From Bin87 sp965220095 (GTDB lineage: Bacteria; Chloroflexota; Dehalococcoidia; Lucifugimonadales; UBA3495), in assembly GCA_965220095.1 (NCBI GenBank), contig CBDCPD010000003.1:248001-312000 (forward strand): DNA of 64,000 nt, read 5' to 3'. The notes beneath the pieces were generated by a model. That model saw only the letters and a list, made by a program, of their open reading frames with translations, searched no databases and was not told the origin of the DNA. Shown here one piece after another: positions 17,483 through 28,969 of the stretch (the stretch's first letter is position 1; each line of letters opens with the position of its first letter). The translations under genes and the position numbers were made by a program.

Positions 17483-19948
17483 ATGACCAATCGCCGCGGT
17501 TCCCCCCATGACTCAGACCATTCTTTCACCCTCGATGAAGTCCAAGAACTTTTGGGAGGCCGGCTCTACGTTACCCCTAGCGGAGCCAAACTCTCCGGGA
17601 TCCCGTGCCCCAATCCGGGCCACCCCGGTGATAACAACTCCTACTCCGCTTACGTCCTAACCTCCGACGAAGGGCACCTCCGCGCCATCTGCCACACCAA
17701 GGGCTGCGATTGGCGCGAAAATAACGATGCCATCCGGGCCCGACTCGGCAAACCGCCCTGGCCCGAGGCTCACCGCGGTCTTGACCCGGTAGCGGTCGCC
17801 ACCTACCGCTCTTACGACGGGCGACCGAGCGTCACCGAGTACCGCCTCGAATGGAAACCCGGCGACCCTCCATGCTGGTGGACCTTCAACTACGACTCAA
17901 AACGTGCCAAGCGCTGCGACAACCCAGCGTCCCACAAACATGTCTATATCAAGCCCACGGGAGTGGACGCCACCGGGTACCCGCTGCTGAGCCATCAGCC
18001 GGAACATCCCCACCTTGAACTGGCCGCGTGGATCGTCTACGCCGAGGGCGCACGGAAAGCCGACGCCATCGCCCGTGCCGGTGTAAACGCCGTATCCAAC
18101 CTGGGCGGCGCCGACGGCATACTCCGATGGAATCTCGGCTACCTTGCCGGCAAGCAAGTCATAGTCTGGCCCGACCACGACGTCGATTGGCCTAAGAAGT
18201 CCCAGCAGTTCCTCAGCCGCATCCACTCAGCGCAACCGGCCCGCCTCATCTTGGCCCAGCCCATCGGAGACCCTGGCTCAAAGGCCGACGCCGCCGACAT
18301 CACACATGACGAAGTGATAGACCATCTGCTACACACAGTCGCCACCGCCTCAGACTTCACCCAAGGCGACACTCTGCCCATGGCCAGTCACGCCTCTCCC
18401 AACCTGCCCGAACCCAAGGAGGGTACCGGCAGCGCTGACCGCACCATCTCCAACGAGACCACCACCACTGCCCATATGTGCGCGCGCCTGCTCCAAGACC
18501 ACCCGGAAAGGCTCGTCGCCGTCCGCCCCCAAGACTCGGACACCTGTCCCATAGACGCCCGTTTGCTCTACGTGACCGACTCGGGCCGATTATCCACCAG
18601 CGACTCGTCCATACGCGACCTCTTGCACCAGAGCGCCGACAAGTATGCCGTCGAAATTAATCGGTCGAACCTCAGGACCACCCAGATTGCCCTATCCCAC
18701 AAGGCAGCCCGGTCCATGCGCGAGCCCGAGACCTTGTACAAGATTCTCAAGGTTTTGGGCGGTGTCATCCACGAGTTGGAGCGCACCAACCAGCTACCCA
18801 AATTGCTCACCGTTTGTGGTCATGAGGAACTGGGTGCTGACTGGACCGTCCTAGGGGCCCCCAACGGGGTCATCGACCTCTACTCCGGTAGACTCATGCG
18901 CCCTGACCTGGCTCTCACCAAGCTGGTCACCGGCTGCATTTCCGACGACTACGAGCCCACGGCCCAACACCCCATGCTGGACCAGCTCCTACCCCTGCAA
19001 CCCAAGGACGAGATGATGCAGTGGTACAACCATTACCTTGGCTGGTCCATTAGTCACCACGTTAACAAGGACATCGTGGCCATCGGTTCCCCAACCGACT
19101 CTGGCAAGACCTCCCTTCTCAACGCCGACGTCCGCTCCATGGGCTCCTACGTCACCAAGGCTCCCGCAGAGACCTTCATCAAGCCGAAGGGATATGCGGC
19201 CAACCCATCTGCCCACAATGATGGCAAAGCCAAACTTGACGCGCCAGCACGACGAACATTCATCGAGGAACTGGCTCGCCCCTTCAATGCCGAGCTGGCC
19301 AACGAGTTGTCTGGCGGTGGCATCGATCAGGACTACCGCATCGTCGGCGAGAAGCGCCATCCTTATCGCAGCGTCGCCCACATGGTCTTCATGTACAACA
19401 CGAAGGAGTATGAAGATACCCTGATGCCCCTGGACGGCTCGTCCGTGGGCGACGCCCTGGACCGACGCCTCTACACTTGCCTCATGTCCCCGATACCCCG
19501 AAACCGCCAGAACTCTGAACTGCTGGACATCGCCGAGGACGGATCCTTCAGGCAAGCGTACGTGGCACGAATAGTTGAGCTGGCCAAACGCTGTCTTGCC
19601 GGCCACGACCATAACCCAGAGCCGCCGCCCGGCTGCCCCACCATGCGGGAAAACAAGGCCATGCTAGCCCGCCAGGCCGAGCCGCCCGTGCAAAGAGACT
19701 TCATACCCAACCTGTTCGTCCAACGGCGAAACGACGACCCGGAAGGCGCCGACTCCTACACTGCCTACCAACTTTACTTGGAGTGGCACAAGGACGAGGG
19801 AGAGCTTGGACCGCCCCTGTCCAAAACGGCCTTCACCCAGATGCTCAAACAACATTACGGAGGACCTTCACACCGTGGCAAGAAAATCGTACCAGGCGTA
19901 AGGAATACCACAAACTCTTGGTTCTGGCCCGATCTCACCATAGCCTGA
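17483..19948 (+). CDS. TOPRIM primase fused to SF3 (D5-type) helicase
   Basis: ATG 17483 is preceded by AGAGG with a 6-base gap; the frame is open further upstream but without good starts. C42, H47, C70 and C75 form a zinc site. A TOPRIM domain follows, with E188-G (VYAEGARKADAIARAG) and D231-H-D233. The C-terminal half is a D5/P4-type helicase with Walker A GSPTDSGKT (535-543), preceded by PNGVIDLYSGRL, typical of phage and plasmid primase-helicases. The 821 residues are intact. It can prime and unwind a mobile replicon. No other replication gene lies beside it, and the initiator at 3.5 kb belongs to a different system. Confidence 0.85.
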   Translation: MTNRRGSPHDSDHSFTLDEVQELLGGRLYVTPSGAKLSGIPCPNPGHPGDNNSYSAYVLTSDEGHLRAICHTKGCDWRENNDAIRARLGKPPWPEAHRGLDPVAVATYRSYDGRPSVTEYRLEWKPGDPPCWWTFNYDSKRAKRCDNPASHKHVYIKPTGVDATGYPLLSHQPEHPHLELAAWIVYAEGARKADAIARAGVNAVSNLGGADGILRWNLGYLAGKQVIVWPDHDVDWPKKSQQFLSRIHSAQPARLILAQPIGDPGSKADAADITHDEVIDHLLHTVATASDFTQGDTLPMASHASPNLPEPKEGTGSADRTISNETTTTAHMCARLLQDHPERLVAVRPQDSDTCPIDARLLYVTDSGRLSTSDSSIRDLLHQSADKYAVEINRSNLRTTQIALSHKAARSMREPETLYKILKVLGGVIHELERTNQLPKLLTVCGHEELGADWTVLGAPNGVIDLYSGRLMRPDLALTKLVTGCISDDYEPTAQHPMLDQLLPLQPKDEMMQWYNHYLGWSISHHVNKDIVAIGSPTDSGKTSLLNADVRSMGSYVTKAPAETFIKPKGYAANPSAHNDGKAKLDAPARRTFIEELARPFNAELANELSGGGIDQDYRIVGEKRHPYRSVAHMVFMYNTKEYEDTLMPLDGSSVGDALDRRLYTCLMSPIPRNRQNSELLDIAEDGSFRQAYVARIVELAKRCLAGHDHNPEPPPGCPTMRENKAMLARQAEPPVQRDFIPNLFVQRRNDDPEGADSYTAYQLYLEWHKDEGELGPPLSKTAFTQMLKQHYGGPSHRGKKIVPGVRNTTNSWFWPDLTIA

Positions 19949-19958
19949 TGCTTCGAGC

Positions 19959-20061
19959 GCTCACTTTCTCACCTTATCTGGGATGACGCTATGGACCGCC
20001 CTTAAGAGGGGAACTCCTGACGACTCCGGTACGAAGTCCTAGATCTACTGAGAAAGTGAGC
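19959..20061. repeat. Perfect 13-bp inverted repeat after the primase gene
   Basis: GCTCACTTTCTCA (19959-19971) and TGAGAAAGTGAGC (20049-20061) are exact inverses 77 bases apart. The left arm starts 10 bases after the primase stop. It may be a long-loop terminator, a MITE end pair or an origin element. There is no T-run. Confidence 0.5.
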
Positions 20062-20187
20062 AATGACGATATCAGATACGAAGCCGATATTTCTTGCTCG
20101 GGTAATAGTTCCTAATCCTCATTGCTTACCGCAATGCCATATCCACTCCCGTCCAGCGACAGCGGCCCCGATGGGGCTGTCAATGTA

Positions 20188-20904
20188 CAGGGACGGGCTT
20201 GTTGAAAAAGTCGGCTAGAAGCCCCGGCACAGTACGATGTTCGGCTGCAATGCCGAAGCAGTCCGCTGTTGCCGAGGATGCCGATGATTCCCGTGATCAG
20301 TGGGCCCAACAACCTGCGGCGGCGGCTCAGGACCCAGCTGGTGCCGGGATCTCCCCAATGACGGCGTTTACGGAACAACTGCTGTATAAACCCGAATACA
20401 CCGAAGCGATGGGCGCTGGTGTTGACACCAGGGATGATGGGCAAGGGAAGGCGAACGGGGCAGGCCTGTCCCGTTAAGGACACCTGTCTTCCGCCGCGAC
20501 AGAAGCGCCGGTTCTTCAGCCTCACGATGTATCATCCACTCTACTTGAGGGCCAGAGAACGGAACCGGACGGCTGCGTACCGACGGGAACGTCGCCGGCG
20601 TCAGACCATCGTCGAAGGTACCTTCGCATCACTGGATCGTCTGGGATGGGAGAAGTCCCGGTTGCGGGGGCTGTGGAAGGTGGACTGCGAGGGTTACATG
20701 GCAGCGCTGGCCCACAACGTGCTCAAGATGGTGCGGAGACTGGGGCGCGGCGTCGGGCCGCCCAGTCCAGTGGCGCCCGCCGACCCCATTGCCGCGGGCG
20801 CGGAACATGCCGCGGACGATGCGGTGGCCGATTTCGTCGCGCCGTTGTGGTGCATTGCCTGGGTGAGCTGCTGGACCTTCTACCTCAAGCCCGCGCAACG
20901 GTAG
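20188..20904 (+). pseudogene. IS1182-type transposase remnant
   Basis: The segment starts with a TTGTTGAAAAAGTCGGCT-type IS end and ends with the C-terminal piece of a DDE transposase. The readable part has CPVKDTCLPPRQKRR, the REx6-like region RRQTIVEGTFASLDRLGWEKSRLRGLWKV, and the tail AALAHNVLKMVRRLG. The N-terminal and central regions with the first two Asp residues are missing, so the protein is dead. Confidence 0.65.
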
Positions 20905-21008
20905 ATTCACCGTCAGTTCCGCGACTTTCTTAACGGACCCGACGTTGGAAATTGACACTTCAGGATGATCTTGATTCCCGGAGCACTCCAGATGTCGTCA
21001 GATACGGT

Positions 21009-21959
21009 TCAGGCAATGGCTCGGAGCGGTGCGTGGTTGTTATCTCCGTTGGCCAGCGGATGATGCTTCAGGTAGTCTCGCCTACGTTCCTCTATGGCAA
21101 TCCTTTCGTAGGCCTCCGCGCTAGCCACATCAGCAAGGCCCAGAATATGCGCCACCACGATGGGCTCGGCTCCGCCGTCCAGCATTTGAGCAGCACAGCT
21201 GTGTCGGAGGACTCTCGGAGTGACCGTCCTCATGAGGCCGGCTACCGCCCCGTATCGCTTGGGGATTCCACCGAGTGTCTTCCGGGAGAGCCGGGTCCCG
21301 AGGACATTTAGCCAAAGGGCCTGATCGTCGTCTTTGGCCAGCGACGGGCGGACCTCCTCCAGGTACTTCATGAGCCATTCCCAGGCGTGATCACCAAAAG
21401 GGAGCACCCGTTCCCGGCTTTCCTTGCCAACGATGGTCAGGGTACAGCGCAGCAGGTCCATGTCATCCAGGTTCAGCTCGTGCAGTTCGGACAACCGGAT
21501 TCCGAAGGCATAGATTAACTCCAAGCTCGCCCGGTCCCTGATCTCCAGGAGCGACTGCGGGGTACAGGCTTTCAGGAACCGTTCTATCTCAGCAGAGGTG
21601 AGAAATGACGGCAAGGCGTCAGGCACCTTTATGCTCGTCGTCCTACCCGAGGGGACTGGCGTCGCTTTGAACGAGCCCTCCTGCACCAAGAATTTATAGA
21701 TAGAAGGAACGGAGTGCCGACACTTTGCGCGCGACCGTGGCCCACTCCACCCCCTGGGGATTGGGACGGATCCGCCCGTCAACTCCCGGAAAGCGTTGGC
21801 ATCGGATAGGCAGGTATCCACGGTGCTGGCCGCGTATCCGCGCTGGCCGGTAAGGTGGATGGCGTAACGTGCCAGGAGTCTGTCGTCGATGGTGCCCATA
21901 AGCTCCCTCCGACGACAGGTTGTCGCGGAACCGCCTTTAGCCGTTTTGTCGAGGCCCAA
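21009..21959 (-). pseudogene. XerC/XerD-like recombinase, decayed by paired frameshifts
   Basis: Overall this is an Xer-type protein (LARYAIHLTGQRGYAASTVDTCL ... IYKFLVQEG ... LELIYAFGIRLSEL ... GKESRERVLPFG). Between roughly 21785 and 21700 the frame is wrong: the neighbouring frame reads GVEWATVARKVSALRSFY, the standard Xer sequence. A 4-base duplication (TTCTAT-CTAT-AAATTC) near 21702 restores the frame. The H-x-x-R motif reads R-V-L-R and the second His (LGH) is LGL, while Arg, Lys and Tyr survive. It starts at about 21959 (a later ATG at 21899 is possible). It is probably inactive. Confidence 0.7.
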
Positions 21960-22162
21960 GGCGCGGTTCTGGGAGCTAGAACTGGGGCGTTAGGTTAAAG
22001 AAATCTATTTATGTAAATCCCGCCGTGTAGAGCAATCCCTGAGCAAAGCCGGGCCGCGGCGCAGCGGAGGATGGGCTTTCCGACTGTCCATGGACACTAG
22101 CAACCGCCCATCGCACACGCCCTGTTGCACGTGTTACCGCCGACATTCGGGAGGACCGCACG

Positions 22163-22471
22163 GTGTCCAGGGACGGCTTCGTCAGATGGGAGGGCTCGCG
22201 CTACGGCGTCCACTGGAAATGGGTGGGCTACACCGTACAGGTGGGCCAACGCCTCGGTACGGTGGAGGTTTGGTCCGGTGATGAGCGCATCGCGGTGCAT
22301 CCCCGGGCGCAACAGCCCAAGGAACGCTTCATCCTACCCGGCCAGTGGTCGGGCTTGCCCAAGGGTGATAACCGGCCTCGGAAAGAGGCAGTGGCGGTGC
22401 AGATTCCCGCGGGCGAGGTGGAGCGCCGCTCCCTGGACGTGTACGAGCTGGTGGCGGGAGGTGTGGCATGA
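22163..22471 (+). pseudogene. istA C-terminal remnant
   Basis: About 100 residues of the C-terminal beta domain of IstA (MSRDGFVRWEGSRYGVHWKWVGYTVQV ... RRSLDVYELVAGGVA). The DDE core is absent. Its stop overlaps the start of the following istB by four bases, as in intact IS21 elements. Confidence 0.65.
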
Positions 22472-23498
22472 TCGCTCTGGAACAGGCCCGTCAGTATCTG
22501 GAAACCCTGGGCCTCAAGCAGGCCGTGGAGGTCCTGGAAACACCTTGGACGCCGCGGCCAGCAAGCAACTGCCCTATCCGGAGATGCTGGCCGAACTGTT
22601 GGGTGTGGAGGTAGCCGCCCGTCGGGAACGCTACCTCACCACTCGTACCCGGCTGGCCCATCTGCCTTTCCAGCGTACCTTCGAGCAATTCGACTTCGCC
22701 TTCCAGCCCTCCATCGACGAACGCCTGGTCAAGGAACTGGCCAATCTGGCCTTGGTCGCCGAAGCCACCAACGTCCTACTGCTGGGACCGCCCGGCGTGG
22801 GCAAGACCCACCTGGCCATCGGCCCTGGCGCTGCGGGCCATCGAGAACGGTCACGCCGCTTACTTCGTCCGCGCCCACGACCTGATGGAAGACCTCAGGA
22901 AGGCCCGAGCCGAGCACACCCTGGACCGGCGGAGAAAGTCTACCTGGCCCCCAAGGTGCTCGTCGTGGACGAATTCGGCATCTGGCCCTACGACCGGGAG
23001 TCGGCCACCGCATTCTTCACCCTGGTGTCGGCTCGCTACGAACGGGGCAGCATCATCCTCACTTCGAACAAGGGCTTAGTATTACAGTCGCGCTTTGCAG
23101 GAAGGACTCATGCCGCTGACCGTGCCCGAAGTTTTACGCCTGTTATGCAGGTAGCTGTGACTACTTTATGAGGGCGTTGACCTGCATATATGGTAGCCGC
23201 GGTGGAGCCGGCGGCATCAAGCCCGAGCCTTGGAATCCGTTACCGGAGACACTTTCAGAGGCCCTCAATTCAAGCGCGACTGTAATATTAGGCGAATGGG
23301 GCGAACTGCTGGGCGACAGCGTGATCGCCTCGGCGGTGCTGGACCGACTGCTGCACCACAGCCACGTGCTGAACATCCGCGGCGAGAGCTACCGGCTCCG
23401 GGAGAAACGTCAGGCTGGGCTATTCCCGTCGCAAAAACACATCAGCGCAGCGTCGGAGGAGGCCGGCGACAACTATGCGCACGGACCCAAATCGCTGA
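22468..23498 (+). pseudogene. istB with three frameshifts and a MITE insertion
   Basis: IstB is the AAA+ helper of the IS21 transposase. The frame slips after AVEVLE (a missing A near 22540), after THLAI (an extra base near 22823) and after LDRR (near 22935). Walker A GPPGVGKTHLAI and Walker B VLVVDEFG can still be read across frames. A 208-bp MITE then splits NKG from LGEWGELLGDSVIASAVLDRLLHHSHV. The gene is dead. Confidence 0.75.
23080..23287. mobile_element. 208-bp MITE with 14-bp terminal repeats and TTAG duplication
   Basis: TATTACAGTCGCGC (23080-23093) is the exact inverse of GCGCGACTGTAATA (23274-23287). TTAG flanks both ends (23076-23079 and 23288-23291). Excision restores the istB sequence NKGLGEWGE. 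The terminal TATTACA and YTAG target match the MITE at 9094-9229. Confidence 0.85.
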
Positions 23499-23512
23499 GC
23501 ATCAAACAGCGT

Positions 23513-23620
23513 GGTGGGTCAATTTTAGTTCGGCGATGCCCAGTAGTAACCAGACCGGTGGGTCAATTCCAAATCGGCGGTCACACTTAACAACGGAGGT
23601 GGGTCAATTCCAGATCGGCG
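23513..23620 (+). repeat. Three IS21-type terminal direct repeats
   Basis: GGTGGGTCAATT followed by ...TCGGCG recurs at about 23513, 23557 and 23598. Multiple tandem copies of a 20-25 base motif at the end are a hallmark of IS21 family elements, where they bind IstA. Confidence 0.65.
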
Positions 23621-23838
23621 ATCGTGGGTCAGATCTCCGTCGGCGTTGACAGATGAAGCCGCTGTGATCCTCGAGACGGGCCATCCGTCCACTGACTATG
23701 CGGTGACAAAGGCGGGGAGAAAACTACCATGAGAATGTACCCGAGGAGGTTCCCCCCAACCGCCGCAAGGAGCCGAGACGGTGGACGGGGCCCGTAAGTG
23801 CTGTGTGGGCAGGCCTTTGCGCCATTTCGGTTGCCGCG

Positions 23839-24936
23839 TCACGTGAGAGGTGTTTCGTTCCCTTGCGGGCCACCATTGACTTCGAGCGTCGGTATGTCGG
23901 CGTTGGGCGCGGGTCTGCCTGATGCAGCCAACAGTTGCTTCAACTTCTGTATTTCGGTCGATTGGGTGTCGCGTTCACGTATTACAGTCTCGACCCGGGC
24001 TTCGGCTATCTCCGCACGGTGGACGGCTTCGTCCCGTTCGCGTACGATTTGGTGCCCGTTGTCGTCGGAATCCAGGACACCTGATTGCCCTGGCGGTTCC
24101 CGCTGACCGAGCTGGAGACGGAGACCTTCAACTTCGGCTTCCAGCTCCTTCACTCGGGCGGCGTGATCCTGCTCAGTGGGTTTACGCTGTCGGTCTGAGG
24201 GGGATGCCGTCGTTTGCATTTCTTGAGCGCGCTGCCAGGCGGCTTCAAAGTCCAGCGCCCCACTCAGCACTTCTTGGTCAAGACCGGCCTTGCGCACCTG
24301 GGTCACCCGTCGGTACGCTGACCCAAATTTCAGTTGCCCGCTTATCACTACCTCGGCCAACCCGAATGCAAAGATTTCTTTGGCCTTGGTGATCAGAGAG
24401 ACGCTGACCCCCGCCAGAGATGCAAGGTCGGCAGCGGTTTTGGCGTACCGGTCATCGGACGGAAAATCCACATTCGATGTAAATTTTCCGGGGCGCCCGC
24501 GCCCGACCCAATGGTAGACGCTGGTCACGATGGTGGCCCTGGCGCCCTTGTCATGATCGATCTCATGCAGCCTACGGGAGCACAGGTAAGCGATCGCATC
24601 ATCACCGGAAAATTCGGTGACTTGCACGGTTAGTCCAAGTTCCAGTGCAGCGTGGTACCGGTCCGGGTCGTACAGCACCTGCCCGTCCAGTGTGATGACT
24701 GCCTCGACCTCGCCCGACATTCGCAGGGCCTCTTTAAGAGTTTGGCGCTGTTCGGGCGACCGTATGCCCAGCAACTCGCTGAACGGATGAGCGGGCAGCG
24801 GTTCATCCTTCGGATTGACCACTGGTGGACGCGCGGGATCGTCCTCGGAAGGCGCCTCCGCAACCAGCTGGTCATCTGGCCACAGCCACGACTGTCGTTT
24901 TGGGCACGTCCCCTGACTTGGTTTCTCGTCCTTCAT
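23839..24936 (-). CDS. ParB-like protein with a C-terminal coiled coil
   Basis: I chose ATG 24936 because AGGAG lies 8 bases upstream; the frame is open for another 95 codons without a better site. Residues 40-120 resemble the ParB/Srx N-terminal fold (HPFSELLGIRSPEQRQTLKEALRMSGEVEAVITLDGQVLYDPDRYHAAL ... AYLCSRRLHEIDHDKG). An HTH-like region follows (YAKTAADLASLAGVSVSLITKAKEI). The last 130 residues are a charged coiled coil (ARVKELEAEVEGLRLQL). Such proteins act in partition or replication control or as regulators. No ParA lies beside it; the only one is at 6.5 kb. Confidence 0.65.
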   Translation of the reverse strand: MKDEKPSQGTCPKRQSWLWPDDQLVAEAPSEDDPARPPVVNPKDEPLPAHPFSELLGIRSPEQRQTLKEALRMSGEVEAVITLDGQVLYDPDRYHAALELGLTVQVTEFSGDDAIAYLCSRRLHEIDHDKGARATIVTSVYHWVGRGRPGKFTSNVDFPSDDRYAKTAADLASLAGVSVSLITKAKEIFAFGLAEVVISGQLKFGSAYRRVTQVRKAGLDQEVLSGALDFEAAWQRAQEMQTTASPSDRQRKPTEQDHAARVKELEAEVEGLRLQLGQREPPGQSGVLDSDDNGHQIVRERDEAVHRAEIAEARVETVIRERDTQSTEIQKLKQLLAASGRPAPNADIPTLEVNGGPQGNETPLT

Positions 24937-25712
24937 CGCGATGCTCCTGTCGACGACGAACCCAACTTGGCACTCGGCGGTGCTGTCTGCGGGATCGCCG
25001 TTGGTTTGACAGCAGTGTGCCTGCTCCCCTGGCGGTCGGGTTTTGCGGGAATTTCCCGTTCGCTCTGCGGGGGTCGAGAGCACTGTTGCCAGGGTTGGGG
25101 TGTTCTGACGCGCTCGGCCCTTCTGCCACGGCCCCATCGCTGGTGGAGAAGCAAGATTGAGGAACGGCGGCCATGGCGTATCGGTCGGTAAATGTGCGCC
25201 GATGGCAGGGCGGTGAGCCATCGCAGATTCCGACTATGGGAGTCACCGGGTCGGGTGTCAGGAGAGACCAGAGGCCGAGGTCCGACCAATTGTCAGGCGT
25301 GGCTTGGGCCATCGCCTGGAGGTAGTTGTCGAGGCGGACGAAGCGGACAGAGTGCCGGGCGAAGGCCGCGACGCAACCCAATGCCTGAGTTGGGAATTCT
25401 TGCCGATGGCGGCCAATTCGGTTGGGACGATAGCGTCGTGGCTGTCAGGGACATCCGCCGCCAAGCACGCAAGCCGTCAAGCCACCGGTGGCGTGGGTGA
25501 TTTCGCGCGTGAGACGTTTGCTTGGGCTGACCAGCGATTGGCAAACCAACCATCAGCCGGAGTTTCAGACCACTCGCCGCCCAGTGACTGACCGAACCCA
25601 TGGTAGTCTCCGTCAAACTTGAGTATCGCAACGGTGCCGTCGTAGCGGCCTCCCGCAACGTGGATTCAAATCCACGACGCGATAACGTGGACTCTCTCAT
25701 GTGTGGCGGATT
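24937..25712. other. No confident gene; possible decayed frame
   Basis: Two minus-strand frames look partly coding and may join by a single-base slip near 25385 (AADVPDSHDAIVPTELAAIGKNSQLRHWV, then AFARHSVRFVRLDNYLQAMAQ). If real, this is a broken gene of unknown family. A perfect 8-bp stem CGTGGATT/AATCCACG lies near 25660. Confidence 0.3.
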
Positions 25713-27524
<1,812 letters not shown>

Positions 27525-27527
27525 GAT

Positions 27528-27830
27528 TCATCCAATTGGAGTGGTTCGAACCCGGGACGGGTCTCCGGAGTAGCCGGCGGTTCGCGCGGCGACCGCGAGA
27601 CGCTTACGCATCTCGAGGGCTGCGGCGCGGGTAAACGTGCAGAGGAGCAGGTGCTGGGGCTGAACCCTATCCGTGAGGAGGAGATTGACGGCCCGCAGGC
27701 AGATGGCGGCCGTCTTGCCCGACCCCGGGCCGGCCAGGACCAGCATGGGGCCAGACCCGTGGGCGATGACGGCCAGTTGCTGGCAATCCGGTGGAGGCTG
27801 CCGGAGCAGTATGGTGGGAGCGATGGTCAT
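27528..27830 (-). pseudogene. N-terminal fragment of a second UvrD-like helicase
   Basis: The 100 residues align with residues 17-100 of the intact helicase downstream (QQLAVIAHGSGPMLVLAGPGSGKTAAICLRAVNLLL ... LLLCTFTRAAALEMRKRL). They break off after VRTT, exactly where the intact gene reads VTTIHS. It has its own start and Walker A but nothing else. It looks like the leftover of a tandem paralogue removed by recombination into the next copy. It could encode a small ATP-binding peptide but is probably non-functional. Confidence 0.7.
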
Positions 27831-27863
27831 GGTGAGGAACGTCGTTAGGGGGGTTGTGGCCGG

Positions 27864-28706
27864 TTACCAGGAGGGCATTTCGTCGTCGAAGGGGTCATTC
27901 TCGCAGCCGACCGGATGGGAAGGGTCGGGCGCCGCGGTTGCGGCGCGGGCTTGCGCCGGCAGGCCGTTGGCCCTCTCAGACTGCCCGGGAGGCTCTCCGC
28001 CCTTGGAGGGCTGCTGGATGATGACAGTGCCGTAGTTGTAGATTGCGATGGAGTTGGAGGAAATACTGGCGGGTTCCGCCACCGACGTAGTGCGCGTGCC
28101 GGCCGGCGTCTCCACGCTTCGCCCCGCCGGCACCCTGGGCCGCCAGTTCGGCGGTGGGGTGCGGTAGTCGAAGGCGGCGGCTTCCGCCTGGATGTCCAGT
28201 TCGGTTGGGGGATGGTAATCCTTGGCCTTCCTGGTGATTTCCTGCAACTGGGTTGCGATGTCGTTCAGGCCCCAGATGACGTGAACGTGGCGGTCCTTGG
28301 CGAATTGAGAGATGTCGACGTCAGGGTCGCTCATGTCGGTCAGCACCAGCACCGCGTGAATCCACGGTTTGTGCCCGTCCAGCCGGTTCTCCAGGGCGTC
28401 GCTGGCGGCCAGCGCCCCTTTCCTGGCCTGGTCGGGAGGTGTGGGATGCGCTTCGCTGACGGTGCGCTCCCGGTTGAGATAGCGCCATAGCCCTTCTTCA
28501 AGCCAGTGCCGGCTGCCCTTTGCCTCGAAGGCGAGACGGCCCTGTCCCGGTATCCAGGCAAAGACATCGACCTGGTGGCCGACGTGCAGGTCGAAGTAGA
28601 CCTTGCCGGCCAGACCACTGGCGATCAGGGCGTCGTAGAGCGCGAGGTCCGCGCGGAGGTCGGGGTCTTCGCGTTGAGCGTCGTCAGGTTGTTTGATGGG
28701 TTCCAT
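27864..28706 (-). CDS. NERD-domain nuclease-like protein
   Basis: ATG 28706 has AGGAG 7 bases upstream; an in-frame upstream ATG at 28856 lacks one. The N-terminal 180 residues fit the NERD (nuclease-related) domain of the PD-(D/E)xK group: VGHQVDVFAWIPGQGRLAFEAKG with D47, E61 and K63. The remaining tail is Pro/Ser-rich and low complexity. NERD domains occur in mobile-element and defence proteins, often with SF1 helicases, as here. The gene heads the minus-strand row NERD, helicase fragment, helicase, and lies back to back with a second helicase on the plus strand. Confidence 0.7.
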   Translation of the reverse strand: MEPIKQPDDAQREDPDLRADLALYDALIASGLAGKVYFDLHVGHQVDVFAWIPGQGRLAFEAKGSRHWLEEGLWRYLNRERTVSEAHPTPPDQARKGALAASDALENRLDGHKPWIHAVLVLTDMSDPDVDISQFAKDRHVHVIWGLNDIATQLQEITRKAKDYHPPTELDIQAEAAAFDYRTPPPNWRPRVPAGRSVETPAGTRTTSVAEPASISSNSIAIYNYGTVIIQQPSKGGEPPGQSERANGLPAQARAATAAPDPSHPVGCENDPFDDEMPSW

Positions 28707-28969
28707 TTGATACTCCTTTCGTGGTGAGTTTACGGCTAGCGGCGGCGGCAACGCCCGGTACCACAGTCGCGCCCCGCCCGAAACCGGAAGAACGGCGGGC
28801 GCCTGGTTACACGTGCAGGGTGGTGGTGCCTCGATCATGATTGACGTCCAGTTCACGCAGGATCAGGTCGGCTCCGACCCGGAATATCAAGGCGGCGGAT
28901 TTCGCAAAACGGGTGATTGTTCATCCGAGGTAGCCTCCTCACAACTCTTGCGTGGAGGCCTCCACTCTC
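28707..28969. promoter_or_regulatory. Divergent promoter region between NERD and the second helicase
   Basis: These 263 bases separate two genes that start in opposite directions, so they should hold both promoters. GTGGAGGCC at 28952-28960 serves as ribosome site for ATG 28970. I see no clear operator palindrome. Confidence 0.4.

Larger units (their letters stand above)
22100..23640 (+). mobile_element. Degenerate IS21-family element carrying a MITE
   Basis: It holds the tail of istA, a frameshifted istB and, at the right, a triple direct repeat typical of IS21 ends. The left part of istA and the left end are missing. A related C-terminal istB fragment exists at 48376-48629 and a worn one at 35190-35525. 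Confidence 0.7.

Noticed and set aside
20419..20525. Separate small gene ahead of the IS1182 tail
   Set aside because: The start lies in IS sequence and the peptide reads straight into the transposase tail; it is part of the remnant.
25655..25685. T-loop-like hairpin GTGGATTCAAATCCAC
   Set aside because: An extra base breaks the canonical T-arm and no other tRNA arms are present; it is a simple 8-bp inverted repeat.
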